Assembly: GCA_963734575.1 (NCBI GenBank)
Contig: CAVTHT010000019.1
Location: forward strand, 50,815 to 114,814
Reading direction: 5' to 3'
Source: CAIWHR01 sp963734575
GTDB taxonomy: Bacteria > Pseudomonadota > Gammaproteobacteria > Burkholderiales > Casimicrobiaceae
DNA length: 64,000 nucleotides
The position numbers and the translations under genes are program-made. Positions 19,795 through 27,713 of this stretch are shown one piece after another (position 1 is the stretch's first letter; every line of letters starts with the position of its first letter). The notes under the pieces were generated by a model. The model had not been told where the DNA came from and searched no databases. It saw only the letters and a program-made list of their open reading frames with translations.

Positions 19795-20255
19795 ATGAAA
19801 TTCATGCCCTGCCTGCTGTTCGTCCTTGCGCTCCGGCGGACGTCGTCCAAGCGGAAGAGATCGGCTGTACCTCGACGACGTTCCGGATCCTCGGCGCCAA
19901 CGACAAGATCTGCGTGTCCGCCTTCGATGACCCGAAGGTCCCGGGCGTCGCCTGCCACGTGAGCCAGGCGCGCACCGGCGGCATCAAGGGTCCGCTCGGA
20001 CTGGCAGAGGATCCCTCGCGCTTCGCGATCGCGTGCCGCCAGGTCGGCCCGATCGCCCTGCCGGAAAAGCTTTCCCGGGACGAGGAGGTGTTCAGCGAGA
20101 GCACGTCGCTGCTCTTCAAGGAAACCAAGGTGATCCGCATGTACGACGAGAAGCGGCGCACCCTCGTCTACCTGGCGATCAGCAAGCGGGTGGTCGAGGG
20201 CTCGCCGATGAATGCGATCTCGACGGTGCCGGTGATGCCGTGGCAGGGGCGTTGA
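19795..20255 (+). CDS. creA: CreA-family protein, one frameshift near the start
   Basis: After a short signal-like start (MKFMPCLLFVLAL) the frame shifts near 19838. The remainder reads ADVVQAEEIGCTSTTFRIL, CVSAFDDPKVPGVACHVSQARTGG, GLAEDPSRFAIACRQVGPI, then SLLFKETKVIRMYDEKRRTLVYLAISKRVVEGSP. This is the CreA family: periplasmic proteins of unknown function with paired cysteines. Apart from the one-base frame change the protein is complete. Confidence 0.78.
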
Positions 20256-20322
20256 TCGCGATCGGATGAGGCGTGGCCACCGCACGATGCGTCGAGCTGC
20301 AGCCGGAGGTGCGGAATCCGGG

Positions 20323-20347
20323 GGGGGCGGGTTCAGCCGGCCCCTAC
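20323..20347 (-). repeat. Degenerate REP-like palindrome overlapping a stop codon
   Basis: Minus-strand GTAG head followed by GGGGCCGGCTGAACCCGCC, a diverged member of the REP family. The TAG of the head is the stop codon of the HicA-like gene. Confidence 0.55.
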
Positions 20348-20622
20348 TTGTTCTCCTGATCCATCAGCGACGGCGTGATGCGCGCGTGCGCGAGGTATTC
20401 GCGCAGGTGCTGGATGTCCTGTCGCCCGAGGGTGTTCCCATGGTGCGGGCGATGCAGGATGCCTTCGTGATGGTTGAGCTTCACCCGGATACGGGCTCCC
20501 GAGAGCGACTCGATCTCCGCGCCGAGATGGCCGAGGAGCGACTCCACCTCGCGCCAGTGGATGTTCGCGCTGATCGGATCGTGAAAGATCGTGCGCACCA
20601 GGTTGTCGTGCTTGTGGCTCAT
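20344..20622 (-). CDS. HicA-like (YcfA) small protein, possible toxin
   Basis: A 92-residue protein: SHKHDNLVRTIFHDPISANIHWREVESLLGHLGAEIESLSGARIRVKLNHHEGILHRPHHGN. The WREVESLLGHLGAE helix, the central strand and the HRPHH segment match the double-stranded-RNA-binding-like HicA fold, whose conserved His is catalytic in mRNA interferases. ATG 20622 was chosen because the conserved block starts there. No HicB antitoxin is next to it, so it may not act as a toxin. It is divergent from dinB. Confidence 0.65.
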   Translation of the reverse strand: MSHKHDNLVRTIFHDPISANIHWREVESLLGHLGAEIESLSGARIRVKLNHHEGILHRPHHGNTLGRQDIQHLREYLAHARITPSLMDQENK

Positions 20623-20755
20623 CGCGGCCTCCGTGCCTGCCTGGCGCCAGCATAATCCTCTCCGCCCGCGCCGGCTTGCGCTGGCGCAAACGCTCCCCGC
20701 GGCGCACCGCCGCGTAACATGGCACCTGTTGGATCGTCCTCGCTGCTCGCCCCCG

Positions 20756-21967
20756 ATGCGCCTCATCGCCCATCTCGACATGGATGCGTTCTACGCCTCC
20801 GTCGAATTGCTGCGTTATCCCGAATTGCGCGGCAAGCCGGTCGTGATCGGCGGCGGCAGGCGACACCAGCCGGACGAGACCGTGGACCCGGCGACGGGCG
20901 CGGTGGTACGGCAGTTCCACACCCTGCGCGGCTATGTCGGACGCGGCGTCATCACCACCGCGACCTACGAGGCCCGCGCGCTGGGGTTGCACTCGGCACA
21001 GCCGATGATGCGCGCGGCGGCGCTTGCTCCGGACGCCATCCTGCTCCCCGTCGATTTCGACCAGTACCGCCGGTATTCGCGCCTCTTCAAGGCGGCCGTC
21101 GCCGCGATCGCGCCGACGATCGAAGACCGCGGGATCGACGAGATCTACATCGACCTCACGGATGTCGTGCAGCGATCGGGCGTGTGCGAGCCCGGAGGCG
21201 CCGGCGACATGCTCGCCGCTGCCCGCGCGCTCGCACAGCAACTCAAGGATGCGGTGCGCGGTGCTACCGGCCTCAGCTGCTCCATCGCGGTGGCGCCGAA
21301 CAAGCTGCTGGCGAAGATCGCCTCCGAGCTCGACAAGCCCGACGGCCTGACGATGATCACGGCCGCCGACGTGCCGTTGCGCATCTGGCCGCTGCCCGCC
21401 CGCAAGATCAACGGCATCGGACCGAAGTCGAGCGCGAGGCTGCACGACCTCGGCATCGATACCATCGGCCAGCTCGCCGCCGCAGACCCCCAGTGGCTGC
21501 TCGAGAAGTTCGGACGCAACTACGGTGCCTGGCTGCACGACGCCGCGCACGGGCGCGACGAGCGCGAAGTGGTCACGCACTCGGAGCCGAAGTCGATCAG
21601 CCGGGAGCTCACGTTCGAACGCGACCTGCACGCCCAGCGCGACCGCGCCGAGCTGTCGCAGATCTTCACGGACCTTTGCGCCGGCGTGAGCGACGACCTG
21701 CGGCGCAAGGGCTACGTCGGCAAGACCATCGGCCTCAAGCTGCGCTACGACAATTTCCGCACCGTGACGCGCGACCGGACCATCGAGTTGCCCACGGCCG
21801 ATCCCCAGCTCATCCGCCGCGTCGCCGGCGAGTGCCTCAAGCGGGTGCCGCTCGAGCGCCGCATCCGCCTGCTCGGCGTGCGCGTCGGCGCGCTGGTACC
21901 CGAGGGAACGGCCGCCGCCACGTGCGTCGTTGCGCTCCCGCCGGAGCCGTCGCTGTTCGATGCGTGA
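20756..21967 (+). CDS. dinB: DNA polymerase IV-like Y-family polymerase
   Basis: A 403-residue translesion polymerase. HLDMDAFYASVE carries the first catalytic aspartates (D8, D10) and GIDEIYID the second (D128/E129). Then come CSIAVAPNKLLAKIASELDKPDGLTMI, the helix-hairpin-helix NGIGPKSSARLHDLGIDTIGQLA, and the little-finger domain. The C-terminus EPSLFDA resembles a sliding-clamp-binding motif. Compared with classic DinB there is an insertion of about 25 residues at 35-62 between KPVVIGG and RGVITTATYEAR. The ATG at 20756 gives the canonical MRLIAHLDMD start. Usually under SOS control, but no LexA box was recognised. Confidence 0.92.
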   Translation: MRLIAHLDMDAFYASVELLRYPELRGKPVVIGGGRRHQPDETVDPATGAVVRQFHTLRGYVGRGVITTATYEARALGLHSAQPMMRAAALAPDAILLPVDFDQYRRYSRLFKAAVAAIAPTIEDRGIDEIYIDLTDVVQRSGVCEPGGAGDMLAAARALAQQLKDAVRGATGLSCSIAVAPNKLLAKIASELDKPDGLTMITAADVPLRIWPLPARKINGIGPKSSARLHDLGIDTIGQLAAADPQWLLEKFGRNYGAWLHDAAHGRDEREVVTHSEPKSISRELTFERDLHAQRDRAELSQIFTDLCAGVSDDLRRKGYVGKTIGLKLRYDNFRTVTRDRTIELPTADPQLIRRVAGECLKRVPLERRIRLLGVRVGALVPEGTAAATCVVALPPEPSLFDA

Positions 21968-22155
21968 CGCCGCCGTGGGTCTGCGCCGCGCAAAGTCAGC
22001 GTTTGTCCGACACGCGATCGCTCCCGGGCAGAGGGATCGAACTGCGTTGCCCCGGTTCTAACCACAGTCGGAAGCGGGGACGGCACGCGTGGTTGAAGCA
22101 ACCCATGAGCGCCCCCATTTAACGGATGCAAGGTGGTCACGAAAGGGATGCGATC

Positions 22156-22516
22156 ATGAAGAAAGCACTTGCACTGGGCGCAATGGCCCTCGCCTTGGCG
22201 GGTTGCGCCGGGACGTATTACGGCGACGGGTACGGTTATGGTCCGACGTATGACCCGTACTACTACGGCGGGTACGGCGGTTCCGGGTATTACTACTATG
22301 ACAACGGTGGCCAGCGGCACTGGCACGATGGCGACCACCGCGGCGATGGTACGTGGGGACTACGACCGTGGCGACCGCGGCGATCGTCCGGGCCGCGACT
22401 GGAACCGGGGCGGCGAGAGCATCGGCAATCCGCGCTCGTTCCACGGCGAACCGGGCAATGAAGCCTCGACGACGGGCGGCGGTGGCGGCCACGGCGGCGG
22501 GTACAGCCAGCAGTAG
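22156..22516 (+). CDS. Tyr/Gly-rich small lipoprotein, one frameshift
   Basis: Starts MKKALALGAMALALAGC, a lipoprotein signal with lipobox LAGC, then a Tyr/Gly-rich stretch (YYGDGYGYGPTYDPYYYGG). After a frame change near 22347 it continues RGDYDRGDRGDRPGRDWNRGG and a Gly-rich end. Function unknown; low-complexity outer-membrane lipoproteins of this type are common. A paralogue with the same MKKALA start lies at 27191. A terminator follows. Confidence 0.6.
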
Positions 22517-22562
22517 TTCCTGAAGGTGCATCGCGGCGCCATACCGCGCCGCGTCGCCAGCG

Positions 22563-22593
22563 AAGGGTCGGCCATGCCGGCCCTTTGTTATTT
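22563..22593 (+). terminator. Intrinsic terminator
   Basis: AAGGGTCGGC (22563-22572), loop CAT, GCCGGCCCTT (22576-22585) with one G-U pair, followed by TTGTTATTT. It terminates the Tyr/Gly-rich lipoprotein transcript. It overlaps the stop of the convergent LysR gene. Confidence 0.7.
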
Positions 22594-23538
22594 CCGCACC
22601 GATTTCCGGCGCTTCCGTCCTGCCGCGCCCTTCATCGCAGGTTTGGCCGGCCCGTCCGGTTCGGCCTGCGCGATCTCGCGCACGATCCAATCGCGAAAGG
22701 CGCTCAGCTTGGGCGAATTCGCGAACGCGGGCGGGTAGACGAGATAGAACCTGCGATTCGACGGCACGCTGATCGAAAAAGGCTGCACGAGCGTGCCGTT
22801 CTCGAGGTCCATGCCCGCGAGTGAGCTCCGCCCGAGCGCGATGCCCTGGGCTTCGGCAGCCGCCTGGAGCATGTGTGCCGAATCGTTGAATATCGGCCCG
22901 CGCGAGGGCTCCGGCCAGTCGAGTCCCGCCGCCTGGAACCACGGCTGCCAGAATTCGTCGTCCGACCGCAGCAGCGTATAGCGCGCGAGATCTTCCGGCC
23001 GCTTCGGTACGCCGCCGGCGATGCGTGGGCTGCACACCGGGAAGAACGCATCGTCCATCAGGTATTCGGCCGTCAAGCCGGGCCACATGCCCGATCCGTA
23101 ACGCACCGCGACATCGACGTCGTCGCGCCGGAAATCGACCAGTCCCATTGCCGCCCGCACGTCGAGATCGATGTCGGGATGCTCGTTCATGAACTTGCGC
23201 ATGCGCGGGAGCAGCCAGCGCGCGGCGAACGACGGTATGACGCTGACGGTGAGCTGGCGCGGATTCGTGCGCTCGGTCATCTCGCGCACGGCGGCGGAGA
23301 TCTCCGCGAGCGCGCCGCGAATGCGCATGGCGAAGCGCTCGCCTTCGTCGGTGAGACGGATGCCGCGTCCCGCGCGCTCGACGAGGCGCACGCCGAGATC
23401 CTCCTCGAGTGACTTGATCTGGTGGCTGATCGCCCCGTGGGTGAGATGCAGCGATTCCGCTGCGCGCGTGAGACTGCCCGTGCGCGCCGCGGCTTCGAAC
23501 GCGCGCAAGGCCTGCATCTGCGGGATCCGGGCGGCCAT
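22588..23538 (-). CDS. GcvA-like LysR-family regulator
   Basis: A 316-residue LysR regulator. The DNA-binding part is MQALRAFEAAARTGSLTRAAESLHLTHGAISHQIKSLEEDLGVRLVERAGRGIRLTDEGERFA, followed by the effector domain with SVIPSFAARWLLPRM and DVAVRYGSG, features of the GcvA group. The last 15 residues are strongly basic (GRKRRKSVRK). Met8 is an alternative start. It is divergent from a small gene at 23647, with an inverted repeat between them. Confidence 0.9.
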   Translation of the reverse strand: MAARIPQMQALRAFEAAARTGSLTRAAESLHLTHGAISHQIKSLEEDLGVRLVERAGRGIRLTDEGERFAMRIRGALAEISAAVREMTERTNPRQLTVSVIPSFAARWLLPRMRKFMNEHPDIDLDVRAAMGLVDFRRDDVDVAVRYGSGMWPGLTAEYLMDDAFFPVCSPRIAGGVPKRPEDLARYTLLRSDDEFWQPWFQAAGLDWPEPSRGPIFNDSAHMLQAAAEAQGIALGRSSLAGMDLENGTLVQPFSISVPSNRRFYLVYPPAFANSPKLSAFRDWIVREIAQAEPDGPAKPAMKGAAGRKRRKSVRK

Positions 23539-23545
23539 GGCTATA

Positions 23546-23562
23546 TGTGAATGCGGTTCACA
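23546..23562. promoter_or_regulatory. Inverted repeat TGTGAA-N5-TTCACA (likely LysR operator)
   Basis: Perfect 6-base arms at 23546-23551 and 23557-23562 lie 8 bases from the LysR ATG in the divergent promoter region. The size fits a LysR-type recognition site controlling both the regulator and the gene at 23647. Confidence 0.5.
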
Positions 23563-23646
23563 ATTCAGTCAAAAACAATTCGATTGTCGCTCCTCGATCT
23601 CTCTCATAGACTGCCTCCACTGCAGCAAACAACGACGGAGGCGAAC

Positions 23647-23934
23647 ATGAGAATGGAATTGGCATTTGTACCCGCGACGACAGGGTTTGGCAAGGTGGCG
23701 GCCGCGGGGCCCGCCCGCGCCGACGCACGCGTCAAGGCGCGCATCCGCCGCGAGCTCGGCGAGCCGCACGTCGACGTGCTCTGGCGCCTCAGCACGCGTC
23801 CATGGGCGCGTGCCAGAAGCGCCATCGCGCGGCCGCTGGCGGCCCGCCTGCGCGAGTGGATCGAAGGCGCGGTCGTGGTCGCGAGCACGCTAGGGATGAG
23901 CGCCGTTGCGGTCATCTGCATCGCGCATCTGTGA
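23647..23934 (+). CDS. Hypothetical small protein with C-terminal membrane helix
   Basis: A 95-residue protein with a basic N-terminal half (ARADARVKARIRRELGEPH) and one hydrophobic C-terminal segment (AVVVASTLGMSAVAVICIAHL) at about 74-95. GGAGG is correctly spaced before the ATG. It is divergent from the GcvA-like regulator and so may be its target. No family recognised. Confidence 0.55.
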   Translation: MRMELAFVPATTGFGKVAAAGPARADARVKARIRRELGEPHVDVLWRLSTRPWARARSAIARPLAARLREWIEGAVVVASTLGMSAVAVICIAHL

Positions 23935-24042
23935 ACGCCGGTCGCTTGGCCGGAGAGCCGGACCTGCAGGATCTGCAACGCTTCGCGCCTTGCTGATCGC
24001 GCAGGTCCGGCTTTCCTCACGCCTTTTCTTCGCGCGTTGCAT

Positions 24043-24158
24043 GTGGGTCGGGCTTCAGCCCGACTGTGCGCCAGCAATCGTGTGCTTGTGGGTCGGGCTT
24101 CAGCTCGACTGGGTGCCAGCAATGCATGCATGTAGCGTGGGTCGGGCTTCAGCCCGAC
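24043..24158 (+). repeat. Three direct REP-like palindromes
   Basis: Copies at 24043-24064, 24088-24109 and 24137-24158, each a GTGG head plus a GTCGGGCTTCAGCCCGAC-type palindrome (the middle copy has one change). Spacing is about 45-49 bases, with shared GCCAGCAAT between copies. They occupy the 299-base gap before the RraA-like gene, in which no other feature is seen. Confidence 0.8.
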
Positions 24159-24233
24159 TGGGCGCGTGCTATTTTCCGGGCTCGGCCGGGTGGCACTACC
24201 CGAGCCGCTTCATCGTTCCCGGACGGCATCGCA

Positions 24234-24902
24234 ATGACGCGCGAGCACCCCGATTTCATCCGCTCCATCGCGGACCGGCTCTACACCGCCGTGCTCTCCG
24301 ACGTGCTCGACGAGCTCGGCTACCGCCAGCAGGCGTTCCCCCCGTCGATCCGCCCGCTCGACGACGCGCTCGTCCTCGTGGGCTTCGCGCGTACCGGCCT
24401 GTACCGCGAGGTGCATCACGTCGCTGCCGGTGAGAATCCCTACGAGCTCGAGATCGCACTGGTCGACGACCTGCGCCCGAACGACGTCGTGGTGTTCGGC
24501 TGTGGCGGCTCCACGCGCATCGCTCCGTGGGGCGAGCTGCTGACCACTGCTTCGCGGGCGCGCGGCGCGGCGGGCTGCGTCACCGACGGGTTCGTGCGCG
24601 ACGTGCGCGCGATCCGCAAGCTGGGCTTTCCGGTCTTCCATGGCGGTATCGCGCCGCTCGACTCCAAGGGCCGCGGCAAGGTGGCGGACATCGACGTGCC
24701 GATCGCGTGTGCCGGCGTCGCCGTCCACCCGGGCGACCTTGTCGTGGGCGACGCGGATGGGATCGTCGTCGTGCCGCCCGCCGTCGAGGACGAAGCGCTG
24801 GCACGTGCCTTCGCCAAGGTCACCGGCGAGGACCGCACGCGCGCGGAGCTCGAGCAGGGCGCGAAGCTCGCCGACGTCTTCGCGCGTTACAAGGTGCTGT
24901 GA
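24234..24902 (+). CDS. RraA-family protein (possible HMG/CHA-type aldolase)
   Basis: A 222-residue RraA-like protein: ADRLYTAVLSDVLDELGYR at the start, then FGCGGSTRIAPWGELLTTASRARGAAGCVTDGFVRDVRAI. The GxxxDGxxRD signature contains the Arg and Asp that bind substrate and metal in 4-hydroxy-4-methyl-2-oxoglutarate aldolases. IACAGVAVHPGDLVVGDADGIVVVP follows. It could be an oxaloacetate decarboxylase or aldolase; regulation of RNase E is less likely for this subgroup. The ATG at 24234 fits the family's N-terminus. Confidence 0.8.
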   Translation: MTREHPDFIRSIADRLYTAVLSDVLDELGYRQQAFPPSIRPLDDALVLVGFARTGLYREVHHVAAGENPYELEIALVDDLRPNDVVVFGCGGSTRIAPWGELLTTASRARGAAGCVTDGFVRDVRAIRKLGFPVFHGGIAPLDSKGRGKVADIDVPIACAGVAVHPGDLVVGDADGIVVVPPAVEDEALARAFAKVTGEDRTRAELEQGAKLADVFARYKVL

Positions 24903-24994
24903 CGAGCCGGATGCGCGCCGGCGCGGTTCACCGCTGATGGCGGCGGTGTCGGGGCCGCATTGCCCGCTCACCGGCGCGGCATTCCGGTAGCTCC

Positions 24995-25909
24995 TTGGCT
25001 CCGTCCTGGATCTGGATCCCGCTGGTCCTTGCCGCGGCCGCGGCGCAGACGGTGCGCAATGCGGCGCAACGCAACCTGACCGCATCTGCAGGCACCCTCC
25101 CGGCGACGTTCGTCCGCTTCTTCTACGGCCTGCCGTTCGCGATCGTCGGCTTTGCGATCGCCCTCGTCGTCTCTGGCACCGGGGTGCCGGCCGTGACGCC
25201 AGCCTTCGTCGCCTGGGTGGCCCTCGGCTCGATCGCCCAGCTCGTGGCCACTGCATTCCTGCTGGCCGCCATGGAGCACCGCAGCTTCATCGTGGCGGTT
25301 GCGTACTCGAAGACGGAGCTGGTGCAGATCGTCGTCTATTCGATCGTGCTGCTGGGGGAGGCGGTCTCCCTGTTCACGATCGGGGCCATCCTGCTCGCGA
25401 CGGCGGGCGTCCTGCTGCTGTCGGTGAAGCCCGCCGATGCCCGCGGCGACACGCTGCGGTCGTGGCTTTCGCCCGCAGCGTTCCTCGGGCTCGGGTCGGG
25501 AGCGTGCTTTGCGCTGTCCGCCGTCGGCTATCGCGGCGGGACGCTCTCGCTCGGCGCGATTCCGGCGTGGCTTGCCGGCACCTACGCCGTGGTGTGGGGC
25601 CAGGCGATGCAAAGCGTCCTGCTCGGCGGCTACCTGCTCGCGCGCGACCGGTCCGGCCTGCGCCAGGTCATGGTGCAGTGGCGCGTGTCGACGCTCGCCG
25701 GTCTGATGGGCGCGCTGGCGTCGATGGGCTGGCTCACCGCGTTTGCGATGCGCAGTGCGGCGGACGTGCGCACCGTCGGCCTGGCCGAAGTGCTTTACGG
25801 GTACGCCGTGTCGAGGCGCTTCTTCCGCGAGCCGGTGAGTGGGCGCGAACTCATCGGCATCGTGCTCATCGCCGCCGGCATCGTCGTCATCAGCATCACG
25901 CAGAGCTAG
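24995..25909 (+). CDS. EamA/DMT-family transporter
   Basis: A 304-residue integral membrane protein with about ten hydrophobic helices and the two-fold EamA repeat. The second half contains VLYGYAVSRRFFREPVSGRELIGIVLIAAGIVVI, the usual end of DMT exporters. The probable start is TTG at 24995. It lies 92 bases after the RraA-like gene on the same strand. The substrate is not predictable. Confidence 0.82.
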   Translation: MAPSWIWIPLVLAAAAAQTVRNAAQRNLTASAGTLPATFVRFFYGLPFAIVGFAIALVVSGTGVPAVTPAFVAWVALGSIAQLVATAFLLAAMEHRSFIVAVAYSKTELVQIVVYSIVLLGEAVSLFTIGAILLATAGVLLLSVKPADARGDTLRSWLSPAAFLGLGSGACFALSAVGYRGGTLSLGAIPAWLAGTYAVVWGQAMQSVLLGGYLLARDRSGLRQVMVQWRVSTLAGLMGALASMGWLTAFAMRSAADVRTVGLAEVLYGYAVSRRFFREPVSGRELIGIVLIAAGIVVISITQS

Positions 25910-26104
25910 CGCGTCGGTCGCCACGCCGCGGGACTTGAAATATGTGACGCGCGACCTCAACCATTGAGAAGGAGCGCGAACGGGGGAGGCATCCCCGGAT
26001 CGCGTATCCCGTGCGCAGCATCTTCGGCAATTGCATTCGTGAACTCGTCCCTGGCCGGGGCGCGTCTCCGGCCGCTACCGTGGACACGCACAGGAGGCAA
26101 CCAC

Positions 26105-27055
26105 ATGGTCAACTACGATCAGTCGGGCAATCCCGTGGGCGGACGCCCGCAACCCGGCGTGGGGCAGCAGTCCGGCCAGACCGGCCGGCAGGGCGAATGG
26201 CAGGGCAACCAGTCGTCCGGGCAGCAATCACAATACGCAGGCAACTCCCCTTCGCAATACGGCCGCACGAGCGTTCCGCAACAACAGCAGGGCGCCGGCC
26301 GCGGCACGCAGCCGTATTCCCGCGGCATGAGCAATTACGGCGGCGACTTCTTTCCCGACCTCTACTCCGGGCTCGGCGGCGGACCTTTCCAGCTGATCAG
26401 CCGTTTGTCCGATGAGATGGATCGGCTCTTCGAAGGCTTCGGCATGGGCAGCATGGCCCCGCGGTCGGGGCAGCGCGGCATGACGCGACAGGAGGGCGGA
26501 CAAGGGCTGCGGCAACTCTGGGCGCCGCACATCGAGGTCGTCGAGCGCGACGGCAAGCTGCTCATCCAGGCGGACCTGCCCGGCGTGCGCAAGGAAGACG
26601 TCTCCGTTCAGCTCGAGGACGACGCCATCGTCATCCAGGGACAGCGCCATCAGGAGAACACCCGCAACGAGCCGGGCTTCTATCACTCCGAGCGCAGTTA
26701 CGGCAGCTTCTACCGCATCATTCCGCTGCCCGACGGCGCGAACGTGGACGATGCGCAGGCGAGCTTCCGTGACGGCGTGCTGCACATCGAGCTTCCCATG
26801 CAGCAGCGCCAGCGCGGACGCCGCCTCGAGATTCGCGACGAGGGCGAAGACCGGGGCCGGATCGGCGCGACGCAGGGCGCGGCGGCGATGCCGGAGTCGC
26901 AAGGCGCTGCCCATGCCACGCAGGGCGCCGGCAGCGGCACGACCACCGGCGGGACGCAGAAGCACACGCAGCCACCACCCACCATGGGGCAATCCGGCGG
27001 CGCGGCGAGTCCGGGAGGTCAGCAGCAGGCCGAGGGGGCTTCGGAGCGGCGCTAG
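26105..27055 (+). CDS. Hsp20/alpha-crystallin protein with long Gln/Gly-rich arms
   Basis: A 316-residue small heat-shock protein, about twice the usual size. The alpha-crystallin domain spans about 140-233: PHIEVVERDGKLLIQADLPGVRKEDVSVQLEDD, SFYRIIPLPDGANVDDAQASFRDGVLHIELP. It is flanked by a disordered N-terminal arm (about 80 residues rich in Gln, Gly, Ser) and a C-terminal arm of about 75 residues rich in Gly, Gln, Ala and Thr. A clear AGGAGG precedes ATG 26105. Acts as an ATP-independent holdase; the arms probably drive oligomer or condensate formation. Confidence 0.9.
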   Translation: MVNYDQSGNPVGGRPQPGVGQQSGQTGRQGEWQGNQSSGQQSQYAGNSPSQYGRTSVPQQQQGAGRGTQPYSRGMSNYGGDFFPDLYSGLGGGPFQLISRLSDEMDRLFEGFGMGSMAPRSGQRGMTRQEGGQGLRQLWAPHIEVVERDGKLLIQADLPGVRKEDVSVQLEDDAIVIQGQRHQENTRNEPGFYHSERSYGSFYRIIPLPDGANVDDAQASFRDGVLHIELPMQQRQRGRRLEIRDEGEDRGRIGATQGAAAMPESQGAAHATQGAGSGTTTGGTQKHTQPPPTMGQSGGAASPGGQQQAEGASERR

Positions 27056-27094
27056 CCGCGCCACCTCTCGGTTGAGCGGTCGTTGTATTGCAGG

Positions 27095-27117
27095 AGGGCG
27101 GGCCGGAGGTCCGCCCT
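27095..27117 (+). terminator. Hairpin after hsp20
   Basis: AGGGCGGGCC (27095-27104), loop GGA, GGTCCGCCCT (27108-27117), a 10-base stem with one G-U pair, 40 bases after the hsp20 stop. The following bases are only weakly T-rich. Confidence 0.5.
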
Positions 27118-27190
27118 TCGCATTTGGCTTCCGCTGTCATCGTCCGGCGACGCTCGCGCGTTACGACAGGTGGACAAGAGAGGAGGCCCC

Positions 27191-27583
27191 ATGAAAAAGG
27201 CCCTTGCCATCGGTGCTCTCGCGTTGTCGGTGGGCGGCTGCGTCGCGGTGCCGGTCGACGACCCCTATTACGGATACGGCTATGGCTCGTCCTATCGCTA
27301 CTACGATCCGTATTCGTATTCCTACCCCTATTCGTATCCCTATCCCTACTACGATCCCTATCCGTATTACGGCTACTACGGGTTCGGGTATTCGCCCTAC
27401 TACTGGGGCGCGCCGTTCGTGCTCGGCGGCAGTTTCTTCTATGGCGGCCACAACGCCGGTCACGGTCATGGCGGGCATGGCGGACACAACTGGTCCGGTC
27501 GCGGCGGCGGGCATGGCAGCGCAGGCGGCATGGGTCGCGGCGGGGGTGGTGGCCGTGGCGGCGGCGGTGGCGGACGCCGCTGA
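27191..27583 (+). CDS. Tyr/Pro- and Gly/His-rich small lipoprotein
   Basis: A 130-residue protein starting MKKALAIGALALSVGGC (lipobox VGGC). The middle is a Tyr/Pro/Ser repeat region (YYDPYSYSYPYSYPYPYY); the end is Gly/His-rich, then Gly/Arg-rich (GHGHGGHGGHNWSGRGGG). AGGAGG is six bases before the ATG. A paralogue of the lipoprotein at 22156 by its start and composition. Function unknown; the His-rich part could bind metal. Confidence 0.65.
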   Translation: MKKALAIGALALSVGGCVAVPVDDPYYGYGYGSSYRYYDPYSYSYPYSYPYPYYDPYPYYGYYGFGYSPYYWGAPFVLGGSFFYGGHNAGHGHGGHGGHNWSGRGGGHGSAGGMGRGGGGGRGGGGGGRR

Positions 27584-27630
27584 CGGCACCGGCTCCCCGA
27601 GCCTGGCTGCAGCAGCAAGCTGACCGCGAT

Positions 27631-27658
27631 ACGGGACACATCGCGCGAGGTGTCCCGT
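27631..27658. terminator. Hairpin ACGGGACAC...GTGTCCCGT
   Basis: Perfect 9-base arms at 27631-27639 and 27650-27658 with a 10-base loop, 48 bases after the lipoprotein stop. No T-tract follows directly. Confidence 0.45.
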
Positions 27659-27674
27659 CCGGCGCGGGGTGCGG

Positions 27675-27696
27675 AACCCGTATGATCACGGGTTTT
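27675..27696 (+). terminator. Hairpin with TTTT tail before the M13 peptidase gene
   Basis: AACCCGT (27675-27681), ATGATC loop, ACGGGTTTT (27688-27696). It lies 18 bases before the peptidase ATG, so it may end the upstream transcript or attenuate the peptidase gene. Confidence 0.45.
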
Positions 27697-27713
27697 CCGC
27701 AGCCCCATTCCCG

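Noticed and set aside
22012..22060. tRNA-like sequence with GGGATCGAACTG
   Set aside because: No acceptor stem or complete T-arm could be folded by eye on either strand.
24043..24158. CRISPR-like array of three spaced repeats
   Set aside because: The repeats are REP palindromes with GTGG heads, the spacers resemble each other, and no cas gene is near.
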